NCBI GenBank assembly: GCA_902496265.1 | Contig: CABVAD010000017.1 | Location: 1 to 10,916 of the forward strand | Length of the DNA: 10,916 nucleotides | Reading direction: 5' to 3' | Origin: an uncultured Oscillospiraceae bacterium | GTDB taxonomy: Bacteria > Bacillota > Clostridia > Oscillospirales > Acutalibacteraceae | In this document: positions 1 to 6,970 of the stretch, piece by piece | Layout of the letters: every line of letters starts with the position of its first letter | Position numbering within the stretch: position 1 is the first letter of the stretch | The notes under the pieces: model-generated | Seen by the model: the letters and a program-made list of their open reading frames with translations, nothing else | Database searches by the model: none | Told to the model about the DNA's origin: nothing | Program-made: the position numbers and the translations under genes

Positions 1-563
1 GACTGGAATTTTTGGGGGATTCGGTGCTGTCGGTCATAGTCTCGGATTATATATATAAGCATTATCCGGGTATGCCCGAGGGCGAGCTTACAAAGCTTAG
101 GGCTTCGCTTGTCTGCGAAAAATCGCTATGCGCCTTTTCAAGGGAGCTTCACTTAGGCGAGTTTTTAATGCTCGGCAAGGGTGAAGAAAAGGGCGGCGGC
201 AGGGAGCGCGACTCCATTTTAGCCGACGCCTTTGAGGCGGTGCTGGCGGCTATCTACCTTGACGGCGGTATGGAGGTTGCAAGACGGCACGTTATGCGCT
301 TTGTCCTGCCCGAACTTCGGCACACCGACGACGAGGTGTTCAAGGACTATAAAACCGCCCTTCAGGAGATTATTCAGCGCAACCCCGAGGAGGAGGTCAC
401 CTATATTCTGACAGGCGAGAGCGGTCCCGACCACGATAAGCTTTTTACGGTTGAGGTGCATCTTAATTCAAATATTATAGGCAGAGGAACGGGCAAAAGC
501 AAAAAGCAGGCGGAGCAGTCCGCGGCAAAGCAGGCATTACAGCTTATGGGTGCCGATATATGA
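1..563 (+). CDS. rnc: Ribonuclease III, 5' end cut off by the window start
   Basis: Endoribonuclease that cuts double-stranded RNA, processing rRNA precursors and some mRNAs in the cytoplasm. The readable frame starts at base 3 with LEFLGDSVLS, the core of the RNase III signature (ERLEFLGDSVL in the family), so the true start lies upstream. The TTG at 12 is inside this motif and is not a start. The metal-binding Asp of LGDS is at 18-20. The second catalytic pair, D and E of DAFEA, is encoded at 225-227 and 234-236. A double-stranded RNA-binding domain covers about 342-553, from KDYKTALQEI to the Ala-rich QAEQSAAKQAL helix. About 186 residues are visible; family members have about 230, so roughly 45 are missing. 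The stop overlaps the next start by 4 bases (ATGA), which suggests translational coupling. Identification is secure. Confidence 0.97.
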   Translation, partial: LEFLGDSVLSVIVSDYIYKHYPGMPEGELTKLRASLVCEKSLCAFSRELHLGEFLMLGKGEEKGGGRERDSILADAFEAVLAAIYLDGGMEVARRHVMRFVLPELRHTDDEVFKDYKTALQEIIQRNPEEEVTYILTGESGPDHDKLFTVEVHLNSNIIGRGTGKSKKQAEQSAAKQALQLMGADI

Positions 564-1555
564 GCAAAACCCACTCAAATATTTCTATTTTTGTTCCGCA
601 TATCGGCTGTCCGAATAAATGCAGCTTTTGTAATCAGAGGTATATAACGGGCGCTTGCTGGGCACCCGGGGCTAAAGATGTAGAAAATGCGGTAGTTAAG
701 GCTAAAAACAGCAAACATTTTGACAGTAAAACAGCGGAAATAGCCTTTTTCGGCGGAAGCTTTACCGCTATTAACCGAAGCTATATGACCGCCCTTTTAA
801 AGGCGGCGGAGCAGTTTGTAAAGGACGGAACTGTTAAGGGAATAAGAATTTCCACCCGTCCCGACGCGATTGACGGAGAGATACTGACCCTTTTAAAGGA
901 GCATCACGTTACCTCAATCGAACTCGGCGCACAGAGTATGAACGACCGAGTGCTCAGAATGAACAACAGGGGGCACACGGCGGGCGACGTTGAAAGGGCG
1001 TCAAAGCTTATTCGGGAATGCGGCTTTGAATTGGGTCTTCAGATGATGACGGGGCTTTACGGCGACAGTGATTCCTCGGCGATTAAAACCGCCGAAAGTC
1101 TTATAGCCTTAAAGCCCGATACGGTAAGAATTTACCCGACCATAGTATTAAAGGATACCGATTTAGCGGCGCTTTACGCTGATAGTATTTATAAGCCCCA
1201 GACCCTTGACAATGCTATAACCCTTGCGGCAAAGCTTTATAAAATGTTTACCGAAAACGGTATCAGAGTCATACGCTTGGGTCTTCATTCAATTGAGGAA
1301 AATGCCTATATCGCAGGACCTTGGCACCCCGCGTTCAGCGAGCTTTGCCAGTCGCAGATAATGCTTACGGGGGTTTTGTCAAAGCTTCAGGAAAAGGGAA
1401 AATATAAAATTAATGTCGCCAAATCCGCCGTTTCCAAAATGACGGGACAGGGCAGAAAAAATATAATATTCTTAAAATCAAGGGGCTATGACTGCCGTGT
1501 TACGGCAGATGAAAAATTAAGCGGTCTTGATTTTATTATCCAAAGGGAGATGTAA
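560..1555 (+). CDS. Elp3-like radical SAM protein without acetyltransferase domain
   Basis: Predicted iron-sulfur enzyme that uses S-adenosylmethionine to make a radical; substrate unknown. The 331-residue product has the 4Fe-4S motif CX3CX2C near the N terminus (C17, C21, C24 in GCPNKCSFC). The radical SAM GGE-like motif appears as GGSFT at residues 65-69, followed by the TIM-barrel segments STRPD and ELGAQS. The central part, with VRIYPTIVLKDTDLAALY, resembles the Elp3/YhcC group and its C-terminal extension. True Elp3 proteins run to about 500 residues or more and end in a GNAT acetyltransferase domain, which is absent here. A related gene is known between rnc and smc in many Clostridia. 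The ATG overlaps the rnc stop, and I see no good Shine-Dalgarno site, so translation probably depends on ribosomes leaving rnc. A role in RNA modification is inferred only from context and family; the enzyme class is well supported, the function is not. Confidence 0.85.
   Translation: MSKTHSNISIFVPHIGCPNKCSFCNQRYITGACWAPGAKDVENAVVKAKNSKHFDSKTAEIAFFGGSFTAINRSYMTALLKAAEQFVKDGTVKGIRISTRPDAIDGEILTLLKEHHVTSIELGAQSMNDRVLRMNNRGHTAGDVERASKLIRECGFELGLQMMTGLYGDSDSSAIKTAESLIALKPDTVRIYPTIVLKDTDLAALYADSIYKPQTLDNAITLAAKLYKMFTENGIRVIRLGLHSIEENAYIAGPWHPAFSELCQSQIMLTGVLSKLQEKGKYKINVAKSAVSKMTGQGRKNIIFLKSRGYDCRVTADEKLSGLDFIIQREM
1439..1467 (+). promoter_or_regulatory. Weak promoter candidate ahead of smc
   Basis: Inside the end of the radical SAM gene, ATGACG (4 of 6 to the -35 consensus) is followed after 17 bases by TATAAT (6 of 6). 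The predicted start would give an smc leader of about 85 bases. In an AT-rich coding stretch this can arise by chance. Confidence 0.2.
1492..1508 (+). repeat. Perfect 7-pair inverted repeat in the end of the radical SAM gene
   Basis: CTGCCGT and ACGGCAG flank a 3-base GTT loop. It is not followed by a T-run, so it is not a terminator. It lies 50 bases before the smc start and would fall in the leader of any transcript begun at the 1439-1467 candidate. Confidence 0.4.
1542..1549 (+). promoter_or_regulatory. Ribosome binding site of smc
   Basis: AAAGGGAG lies 9 bases before the smc ATG and is contained in the last codons of the radical SAM gene. It supports the ATG at 1559 as the smc start and links the two genes tightly. 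Confidence 0.7.
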
Positions 1556-1558
1556 AAA

Positions 1559-4500
1559 ATGCTGTTAAGCTCTATTCAGATTCAGGGCTTCAAATCCTTT
1601 GCCGATAAAACGGTTTTAAAATTCGGTAAGGGCATAACCGCCGTAGTCGGGCCTAACGGCAGCGGAAAGAGCAATATTTCCGACGCGGTGCGTTGGGTTT
1701 TAGGCGAGCAGTCCACAAAAAGCCTGCGCGGACAGTCTATGGAGGACGTTATTTTCGGCGGAACGGAAACCCGCCGTCCCCACGGCTACTGTGAGGTTAC
1801 CTTAAATATTGACAATACCGACAGAACCCTTAATTTTGATAACGATAATGTAGCCGTTACAAGGCGTTATTACCGCTCGCACGAGAGCGAGTACGCGATA
1901 AACGGCGTATCGGTGCGCCTTAAGGATATTCACGAGCTGTTTATGGATACAGGGCTTGGCAGAGATGGATATTCTATGATAGGTCAGGGCAAGATTGACA
2001 ATATCATAAGCTCAAAATCAGGCGAGCGCCGCGATATTTTTGAAGAGGCGGCGGGAATTTCAAAGTACCGTTACAGAAAGCTTGAGGCGGAAAAAAAGCT
2101 TGCGGGAGCGGAGGATAACCTTTTGCGCCTGCACGATATTAACGACGAATTAGAGGCAAGAGTCGGTCCGCTAAAAGAACAAAGTAAAAAGGCGCAGAGG
2201 TTTTTGGAGCTTTCCGACGCTAAAAAGGAGCTTGAAATCGGTCTTTGGCTCTACACGCTTGATAATTCAAAGGAGGCTTTGCGCGCGCAGGAAAGCAAAA
2301 TAGCCGCGGCGCAGTTAACCTATCGCGAGATTGACGAAGCTCTCTCTGACTTTGACCGCAAAACCGAGGAAAACACCGCCTATTTCGCCCGCCTTACCTC
2401 CGAAATAGAGGGTGAAAGGCTTAATATTTCAAACCTCAACGAGGAAATCGTTAAAAACGACGGCGCGGTTACGGTAATAAACAACGATATAGAACACAAT
2501 AATCAGTCTATAGAACGCTTAAAGGCAGAAACCGAGCAATTAGGCAGGTCGGACAGCGAGGCGCTTACCGAAATCGAAGCAAAAAAAGCCGAGGCAGTAC
2601 AAAAGCAAAGCGAAAAAGCCGAGCTTGAAGGCAAGCTTCGCGGGCTTGAAAACAGACTTTCCGAAATGCTTAACGACAGCGAGAGCATTTCCCGCAAAAT
2701 AGAAGACGAGGTAAAACGCCTTAACGCACTTACCGCCGAGAGCGCGGACAGGCGGGTGGAAATGGTCACCGCCGACAGCGCGACCGAGGAGATTATCACC
2801 CGCAAGGGTACGGCGGACGCGCAAATTGCGGAATACCGCGCGGAAATTGAGACCTTAAATTCCGAGTTTAGCGAAACCGAACGGTTGATTGAGAATATAA
2901 GCGAGAATATTTTGAGCCGTCAGAACGCCGTAAGGGGCTATGAATTAAGACTGAAAAGTAAAGAAGAAAACGCCGAAAAGCTCAAAAATGAGCTTGACTC
3001 ACTTCGCCTTGATACCGAGGAAAAGCGCCGCCGCGTTAAGATTTTAAAAGAGCTTGAAAACAATATGGAGGGCTTCAGCCATTCGGTAAAGGCGGTAATG
3101 GGGGAATCCAAAAAGGGACTGTTGCGCGGCATTTGCGGTCCTGTTTCAAGCCTTATTTCGGTTGATAAAAAATACAGCGTTGCGGTTGAAACCGCCCTTG
3201 CCGCGGCGATACAGAACATAGTGGTTGAAACCGAGGCGGACGCTAAAAGGGCGATAAGCTATTTAAAGACTAATAAGGGCGGCAGGGCGACATTTCTTCC
3301 TGTCGCGACAATAAAGGCGCGCGAATTTAAGGAAAGCGGTTTTGAAGCTTTGGCGGGCTTTGTGGGAATTGCGGGAGACCTTGTAAAGGCGGACGGAAAA
3401 TATCGCGAGATAGTAAAATATCTGTTAGGCGCGGTGGTTGTCGCGGAGGATATCGACTCCGCGGCGGCGATTGCTAAGAAATACGGCTACCGCGTAAAGG
3501 TTGTGTCGCTGGACGGTCAGGTGGTAAACCCCGGAGGCTCGCTTACCGGCGGCTCGCTTGTAAAAAGCGCTGGTCTTTTAAGCCGCTCGGGCGATATAAA
3601 AACACTTGAAAATGATGTTTTAAAGCTTAATGAAAAGGCGAATGAGACCGAGAAAGCCTTTAATGAGGCTAAGGACGCGGCGGCGGCGGTTAAAGCCGAC
3701 ATTACCGCCGAAAATGCGTTAATCACAACCGCAAACGAGGATAAAATCCGTGCGATTTCAGAGCTTAAGCGTTTGGGCGATTTGAAACAGAGCCTTGAAA
3801 ATTCTTTAAAACAGCTTTCCGACGAGGTGGCGGGCGGCGAGGAAAAGCTTAAAAAGCTAAAAGAGATATCCGCCGCGGCGGCAAGGGCTATCGCCGAGCT
3901 TGATTCTAAAAAGTCGGCGATACAGAGTGAAATCGATAAAATGACGGGCGGCAGAGATAACCTTAACAATGAGAGAGAAAAGGCGGCGGAGGAAATAACC
4001 GCGGCAAAGCTTGCGGTGATTGAAATTCAAAAGGACACCGAGGCTCTCGAACGTCAGGCAGAGTCTCTTCGTGAAATGATTGCGGGCAGAGCCGACAGGC
4101 TTAAAGCAATCGAAAAGGAAATCGCGCAATATGAGCTTAAAAACGCGGATTTGCGGCTTAGAACAGAGCAATCGGCGGCAAAAACCGATGAAATAAAGCT
4201 TAAAATCGCCGAGTCCGAGCAAAATATTAAAGAACTGCTTGAAAAGCGAAACCAAACCGAAAAGGCGGGGCTTGAGCTAAGGACAAGCGAGCGCGAGCAG
4301 ACCTCACAGCGGGAGAAGATCGGCGGGGAATTAGCCCGCCTTACCGAGCGCAAGGAGGTTATGCTTAAAGAATACGACGATGTTATAAGAAGACTGTATG
4401 ACGAGTATCAGCTGACAAGGAGCGAGGCGGAAAAAATCGGTATTCACATCGAAAAGCCCTCCGAAGCTAAAAAAGAGCTTGCGGAGATTAAATCTAAAAT

Positions 4501-5134
4501 ACGTAATTTAGGTAATGTCAACGTTTCGGCTATCGAGGAATATAAGGAGGTAAGCGAGCGGTACGAGTTTATGTCGGCACAGATTAATGATGTGGAGACC
4601 ACCCGTGCCGAGCTTCACAAGCTTATCAATCAGCTTACCCACCAGATGCAGGACATTTTCACCGAGGGCTTTAACAAGATTAACGAGAATTTTTCCAAAA
4701 CCTTTACCGAGCTTTTCGGCGGCGGGAACGCGAGCCTTACGCTGTCCGAGCCCGACAATATTCTTGAAAGCGGAATTGATATTAATGTAAAGCTCCCCGG
4801 CAAAAACGTGCCGAGCCTTGACGGACTTTCGGGCGGCGAAAAGGCGCTTATCGCCCTGTCAATTTACTTTGCGATTATGCGTGTAAACGCTCCGCCCTTC
4901 TGCTTCCTTGACGAGGTTGACACCGCGCTTGACGATATTAACGTAGAGCGTTTTGCGGATTATATGAAACGCTCGGATTTTTCAACCCAGTTTATCTGCG
5001 TTACCCACCGCCGCGGCACAATGGAGGCGGCGGATATGCTCTACGGTGTGACAATGCAGGAAAAGGGCGTTACAAAGCTTTTGGAGCTTAACGTAGCCGA
5101 GCTTGAAAAGGCGCTTCTATCACAAGGTGCGTAA
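1559..5134 (+). CDS. smc: Chromosome segregation/condensation ATPase SMC
   Basis: Core subunit of bacterial condensin. It dimerises, and with ScpA and ScpB it extrudes DNA loops to compact and separate chromosomes. The product has 1191 residues, the usual length. The N-terminal head has Walker A GPNGSGKS at 31-38, the Q-loop Gln at 51 and the LRG arginine at 57. Two long charged coiled-coil arms (roughly 170-510 and 675-1000) flank the hinge at about 520-670, which ends in GGSLTGGS at 659-666. The C-terminal head carries the ABC signature LSGGE at 1090-1094 and Walker B ending in D1118-E1119 (FLDEVDTALDD). All key ATPase residues are present. The start is supported by an AAAGGGAG site. Position between an rnc-linked gene and ftsY is the classic arrangement in Bacillota. 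scpA and scpB are not in the window. Confidence 0.99.
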   Translation: MLLSSIQIQGFKSFADKTVLKFGKGITAVVGPNGSGKSNISDAVRWVLGEQSTKSLRGQSMEDVIFGGTETRRPHGYCEVTLNIDNTDRTLNFDNDNVAVTRRYYRSHESEYAINGVSVRLKDIHELFMDTGLGRDGYSMIGQGKIDNIISSKSGERRDIFEEAAGISKYRYRKLEAEKKLAGAEDNLLRLHDINDELEARVGPLKEQSKKAQRFLELSDAKKELEIGLWLYTLDNSKEALRAQESKIAAAQLTYREIDEALSDFDRKTEENTAYFARLTSEIEGERLNISNLNEEIVKNDGAVTVINNDIEHNNQSIERLKAETEQLGRSDSEALTEIEAKKAEAVQKQSEKAELEGKLRGLENRLSEMLNDSESISRKIEDEVKRLNALTAESADRRVEMVTADSATEEIITRKGTADAQIAEYRAEIETLNSEFSETERLIENISENILSRQNAVRGYELRLKSKEENAEKLKNELDSLRLDTEEKRRRVKILKELENNMEGFSHSVKAVMGESKKGLLRGICGPVSSLISVDKKYSVAVETALAAAIQNIVVETEADAKRAISYLKTNKGGRATFLPVATIKAREFKESGFEALAGFVGIAGDLVKADGKYREIVKYLLGAVVVAEDIDSAAAIAKKYGYRVKVVSLDGQVVNPGGSLTGGSLVKSAGLLSRSGDIKTLENDVLKLNEKANETEKAFNEAKDAAAAVKADITAENALITTANEDKIRAISELKRLGDLKQSLENSLKQLSDEVAGGEEKLKKLKEISAAAARAIAELDSKKSAIQSEIDKMTGGRDNLNNEREKAAEEITAAKLAVIEIQKDTEALERQAESLREMIAGRADRLKAIEKEIAQYELKNADLRLRTEQSAAKTDEIKLKIAESEQNIKELLEKRNQTEKAGLELRTSEREQTSQREKIGGELARLTERKEVMLKEYDDVIRRLYDEYQLTRSEAEKIGIHIEKPSEAKKELAEIKSKIRNLGNVNVSAIEEYKEVSERYEFMSAQINDVETTRAELHKLINQLTHQMQDIFTEGFNKINENFSKTFTELFGGGNASLTLSEPDNILESGIDINVKLPGKNVPSLDGLSGGEKALIALSIYFAIMRVNAPPFCFLDEVDTALDDINVERFADYMKRSDFSTQFICVTHRRGTMEAADMLYGVTMQEKGVTKLLELNVAELEKALLSQGA

Positions 5135-5158
5135 AATTTTTTTGAAAGCGGGAAAGCA

Positions 5159-6067
5159 ATGGGATTATTGGGCAAAATCAAAGAGGGTCTTAACAAAACA
5201 AGAGCCTCGATTTCAAACGGCGTAAACAGCATTTTAAACAGCTTCACGAAAATTGACGAGGAGCTGTTCGAGGAGCTTGAGGAGACCCTTGTTATGTCGG
5301 ACGTTGGGGTTGCGACCTCTACGGAAATATGCGACCGTCTGCGTAAAAAGATAAAGGAAACAGGCGTTACAGACCCTAAGGAAATCAAGGGTATGATGAA
5401 GGAAATCATAGCCGAGATGCTGGGTGAGAACGAGGGGCTAAGGCTTGATACAAAGCCGTCGGTTATACTGGTAATCGGTGTAAACGGCGTGGGCAAGACC
5501 ACCTCAATAGGCAAAATCGCCGCACAGCTTAAAAATGATGGCAAAAAGGTGGTTTTGGGCGCGGCTGATACCTTCCGCGCCGCCGCTATCGACCAGTTAG
5601 GTATCTGGGCGGAGAGAGCAGGCGTTTCAATGGTTAAAAGCGTGGAGGGGACAGATCCCGCCTCGGTGGTATTTGATACCATTGCCTCGGCTAAATCAAA
5701 GGGCGTGGACGTTATAATCTGCGACACCGCGGGCAGACTCCACAACAAGAAAAATCTTATGGACGAGCTTGCGAAAATCAACCGTGTAATTGCAAGGGAG
5801 CTGCCCGAATCCTCGGTTGAAACCCTGCTTGTGCTGGATGCCGCAACGGGTCAGAACGCCGTAAATCAGGCGCGGGAGTTTAAAAACGCCGCGGATATTA
5901 CGGGAATTGTGCTTACAAAGCTTGACGGCACGGCAAAAGGCGGTATAATAATAGCTATAAGCAACGAGCTTAACATACCTGTCAAGTTCGTCGGCGTGGG
6001 CGAGGGAATAGACGATTTACAGCCCTTTGACGCCGCCGAGTTTGCCGACGGAATTTTTGAGGAGTAA
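5159..6067 (+). CDS. ftsY: Signal recognition particle receptor FtsY
   Basis: SRP-type GTPase at the inner face of the membrane. It receives ribosome-SRP complexes carrying nascent membrane proteins and hands them to SecYEG. The product has 302 residues. It begins with a short amphipathic helix (GLLGKIKEGLNKTRASI) that probably contacts membrane lipid. The N domain follows (about 30-100), then the GTPase: G1 GVNGVGKTT at 107-115, DTFRAAA from 137, G3 DTAGR at 189-193, G4 TKLD at 253-256 and closing GVGEGIDDLQPF from 279. The long acidic A domain of E. coli FtsY is missing, as is normal for Gram-positive NG-type receptors. It follows smc by 24 bases with only a weak GGGA ribosome site at 5150-5153. 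In many Bacillota ylxM-ffh comes next, but here rdgB does. Confidence 0.98.
   Translation: MGLLGKIKEGLNKTRASISNGVNSILNSFTKIDEELFEELEETLVMSDVGVATSTEICDRLRKKIKETGVTDPKEIKGMMKEIIAEMLGENEGLRLDTKPSVILVIGVNGVGKTTSIGKIAAQLKNDGKKVVLGAADTFRAAAIDQLGIWAERAGVSMVKSVEGTDPASVVFDTIASAKSKGVDVIICDTAGRLHNKKNLMDELAKINRVIARELPESSVETLLVLDAATGQNAVNQAREFKNAADITGIVLTKLDGTAKGGIIIAISNELNIPVKFVGVGEGIDDLQPFDAAEFADGIFEE
5922..5949 (+). promoter_or_regulatory. Promoter candidate ahead of rdgB-yhbY-nadD
   Basis: Inside ftsY, TTGACG (5 of 6 to the sigma-A -35 consensus) and TATAAT (6 of 6) are separated by 16 bases. Transcription would start near 5956, about 118 bases before the rdgB ATG. The bases also encode the conserved LDG...GGI segment of FtsY, so chance overlap with protein constraint is possible. 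Confidence 0.3.
6059..6064 (+). promoter_or_regulatory. Ribosome binding site of rdgB
   Basis: GAGGAG, formed by the last two Glu codons of ftsY, sits 9 bases before the rdgB ATG. The same bases serve as ftsY coding sequence and as the rdgB translation signal, which fixes the rdgB start at 6074. Confidence 0.7.
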
Positions 6068-6073
6068 CCCGAA

Positions 6074-6661
6074 ATGCAAATATTTATAGCTACTAAAAAC
6101 CACAATAAATTAAAAGAGCTTGAAAGAATTTTAATCCCGATGGGCTTTGAGGTTTTAAGCGAGAACGATTTGCAAAAGCCCCTGCCCGAGGTTGAGGAAA
6201 CAGGCGTTACCTATGAGGAAAATGCCCTTTTAAAGGCACATTCAGGTCTCAAGGAAACAGGGCTTATCACGGTTGCGGACGATTCGGGCTTAAGCGTTGA
6301 TATTTTGGACGGCGCGCCGGGGCTTTATTCCGCACGATATTCGGGAACGGGCGCCACCTACGCTTCAAACAACGAAAAGCTTTTATCTGCACTGAAAGAC
6401 GTGCCGCGGGAAAAACGCACTGCCACCTTTGTTTCGGCTATTGCCTGCGTATTCCCCGACGGCAGGGAGTTTACCGTAAGGGGCGAGTGCAAGGGCTATG
6501 TCGCCGATGAGTGCAGGGGAGAGGGCGGCTTCGGCTATGACCCGCTCTTTATATGCGAGGCGGGCTGTTACGCGGAAATGACCCCCGAGGAAAAGGACAG
6601 GGTTAGCCACCGCGGAAATGCGCTGAGAGCCTTTAAGGAAGAACTTAAAAAATACATTTAA
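6074..6661 (+). CDS. rdgB: XTP/dITP diphosphatase (non-canonical purine NTP pyrophosphatase)
   Basis: House-cleaning enzyme of the Ham1/RdgB family. It hydrolyses ITP, dITP and XTP to the monophosphate plus pyrophosphate, so deaminated purines are not built into DNA or RNA. The 195-residue length is typical. Visible motifs are the N-terminal nucleotide-binding ATKNHNKLKE (residues 6-15), the acidic ADDSGL at 68-73 with the likely catalytic and Mg-binding aspartates, GAPGLYSARYSG, GGFGYDPLF from 151, and the C-terminal SHRGNA from 178, which contacts the base. Nothing key is missing. It starts 6 bases after ftsY, with its ribosome site inside the ftsY end. In other Bacillota rdgB often sits beside different partners (rph, murI), so its place between ftsY and yhbY is a lineage feature. 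Confidence 0.97.
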   Translation: MQIFIATKNHNKLKELERILIPMGFEVLSENDLQKPLPEVEETGVTYEENALLKAHSGLKETGLITVADDSGLSVDILDGAPGLYSARYSGTGATYASNNEKLLSALKDVPREKRTATFVSAIACVFPDGREFTVRGECKGYVADECRGEGGFGYDPLFICEAGCYAEMTPEEKDRVSHRGNALRAFKEELKKYI

Positions 6662-6663
6662 AA

Positions 6664-6669
6664 CGGAGA
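6664..6669 (+). promoter_or_regulatory. Ribosome binding site of yhbY
   Basis: CGGAGA lies 7 bases before the ATG at 6677, in the 15-base gap after rdgB. It supports the annotated yhbY start. Confidence 0.6.
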
Positions 6670-6676
6670 TAAATTA

Positions 6677-6970
6677 ATGTTAAACAGCAGACAGAGAGCC
6701 CAGCTGAGAGGGCTTGCAAACAGCTTTGAGACAATTTTACAGGTGGGCAAATCGGGCGTTAGTGAAAACACCGTAAAGCAGGTGAGCGACGCGCTCGAGG
6801 CAAGGGAGCTTATAAAGCTTCGCACCCTTGAAACCTGCCCGACCTCTCCGCGCGAAACGGCGGAGGAAATCGCCGAAAAAACAGGAGCGGATGTTGTTCA
6901 GGTAATAGGCACTCGCTTTGTCCTTTACAGAGAAAGTAAAGATAACAAACAAATAAAGCTTGTGAAATAA
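6677..6970 (+). CDS. yhbY: YhbY/YqeI family CRM-domain RNA-binding protein
   Basis: Small one-domain CRM protein that associates with pre-50S ribosomal particles and is thought to help large-subunit assembly. The 97 residues cover the whole family length. It starts with the conserved NSRQRAQLRGLAN helix. The RNA-binding loop GxxG appears as GKSG at 24-27. The family strand LIKLRTLETCP and the closing VVQVIGTRFVLYRES follow. No extra domain is present. It follows rdgB and overlaps nadD by one base, matching the yhbY(yqeI)-nadD-yqeK order known in B. subtilis and Clostridia. Outside this window it is often preceded by obg or yqeH, but not here. The molecular role is known only in outline. Confidence 0.95.
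   Translation: MLNSRQRAQLRGLANSFETILQVGKSGVSENTVKQVSDALEARELIKLRTLETCPTSPRETAEEIAEKTGADVVQVIGTRFVLYRESKDNKQIKLVK

Noticed and set aside
451..478. TTGAGG, 16 bases, TATTAT inside rnc as a promoter for the radical SAM gene
   Set aside because: Both hexamers are imperfect (4/6 and 5/6), and such matches are expected by chance in this composition.
2092..2098. A AAA AAG slippery heptamer in frame in smc (another A-run at 2581-2587)
   Set aside because: The heptamer matches the dnaX-type shift site, but it lies in a Glu-Lys-Lys codon run of a full-length SMC. I saw no clear stimulatory hairpin or upstream Shine-Dalgarno signal.
3536..3559. Direct repeat of GGCTCGCTT
   Set aside because: It encodes the repeated GSL of the conserved SMC hinge motif GGSLTGGSL, so protein sequence explains it.
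3517..4353. Several - strand open frames opposite the smc coiled coil
   Set aside because: Coiled-coil codons (GAA, AAG, GCG, CTT) leave few stops on the other strand. The products are low-complexity and Ser/Phe/Leu-rich.
5137..5143. Run of seven T after the smc stop, considered as a terminator
   Set aside because: No stable GC-rich stem precedes it; only about three pairs can form. ftsY starts 15 bases further on.
5041..5781. 246-codon open frame on the - strand opposite ftsY
   Set aside because: It lies wholly against smc/ftsY coding sequence, whose protein motifs are unmistakable. The Ser/Ile/Phe-rich product looks like a reversed reading of Glu/Lys/Asp-rich codons, with no recognisable domain.
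6310..6319. Palindrome CGGCGCGCCG in rdgB
   Set aside because: It encodes the conserved DGAPG segment of the RdgB family; no flanking signal suggests a binding site.
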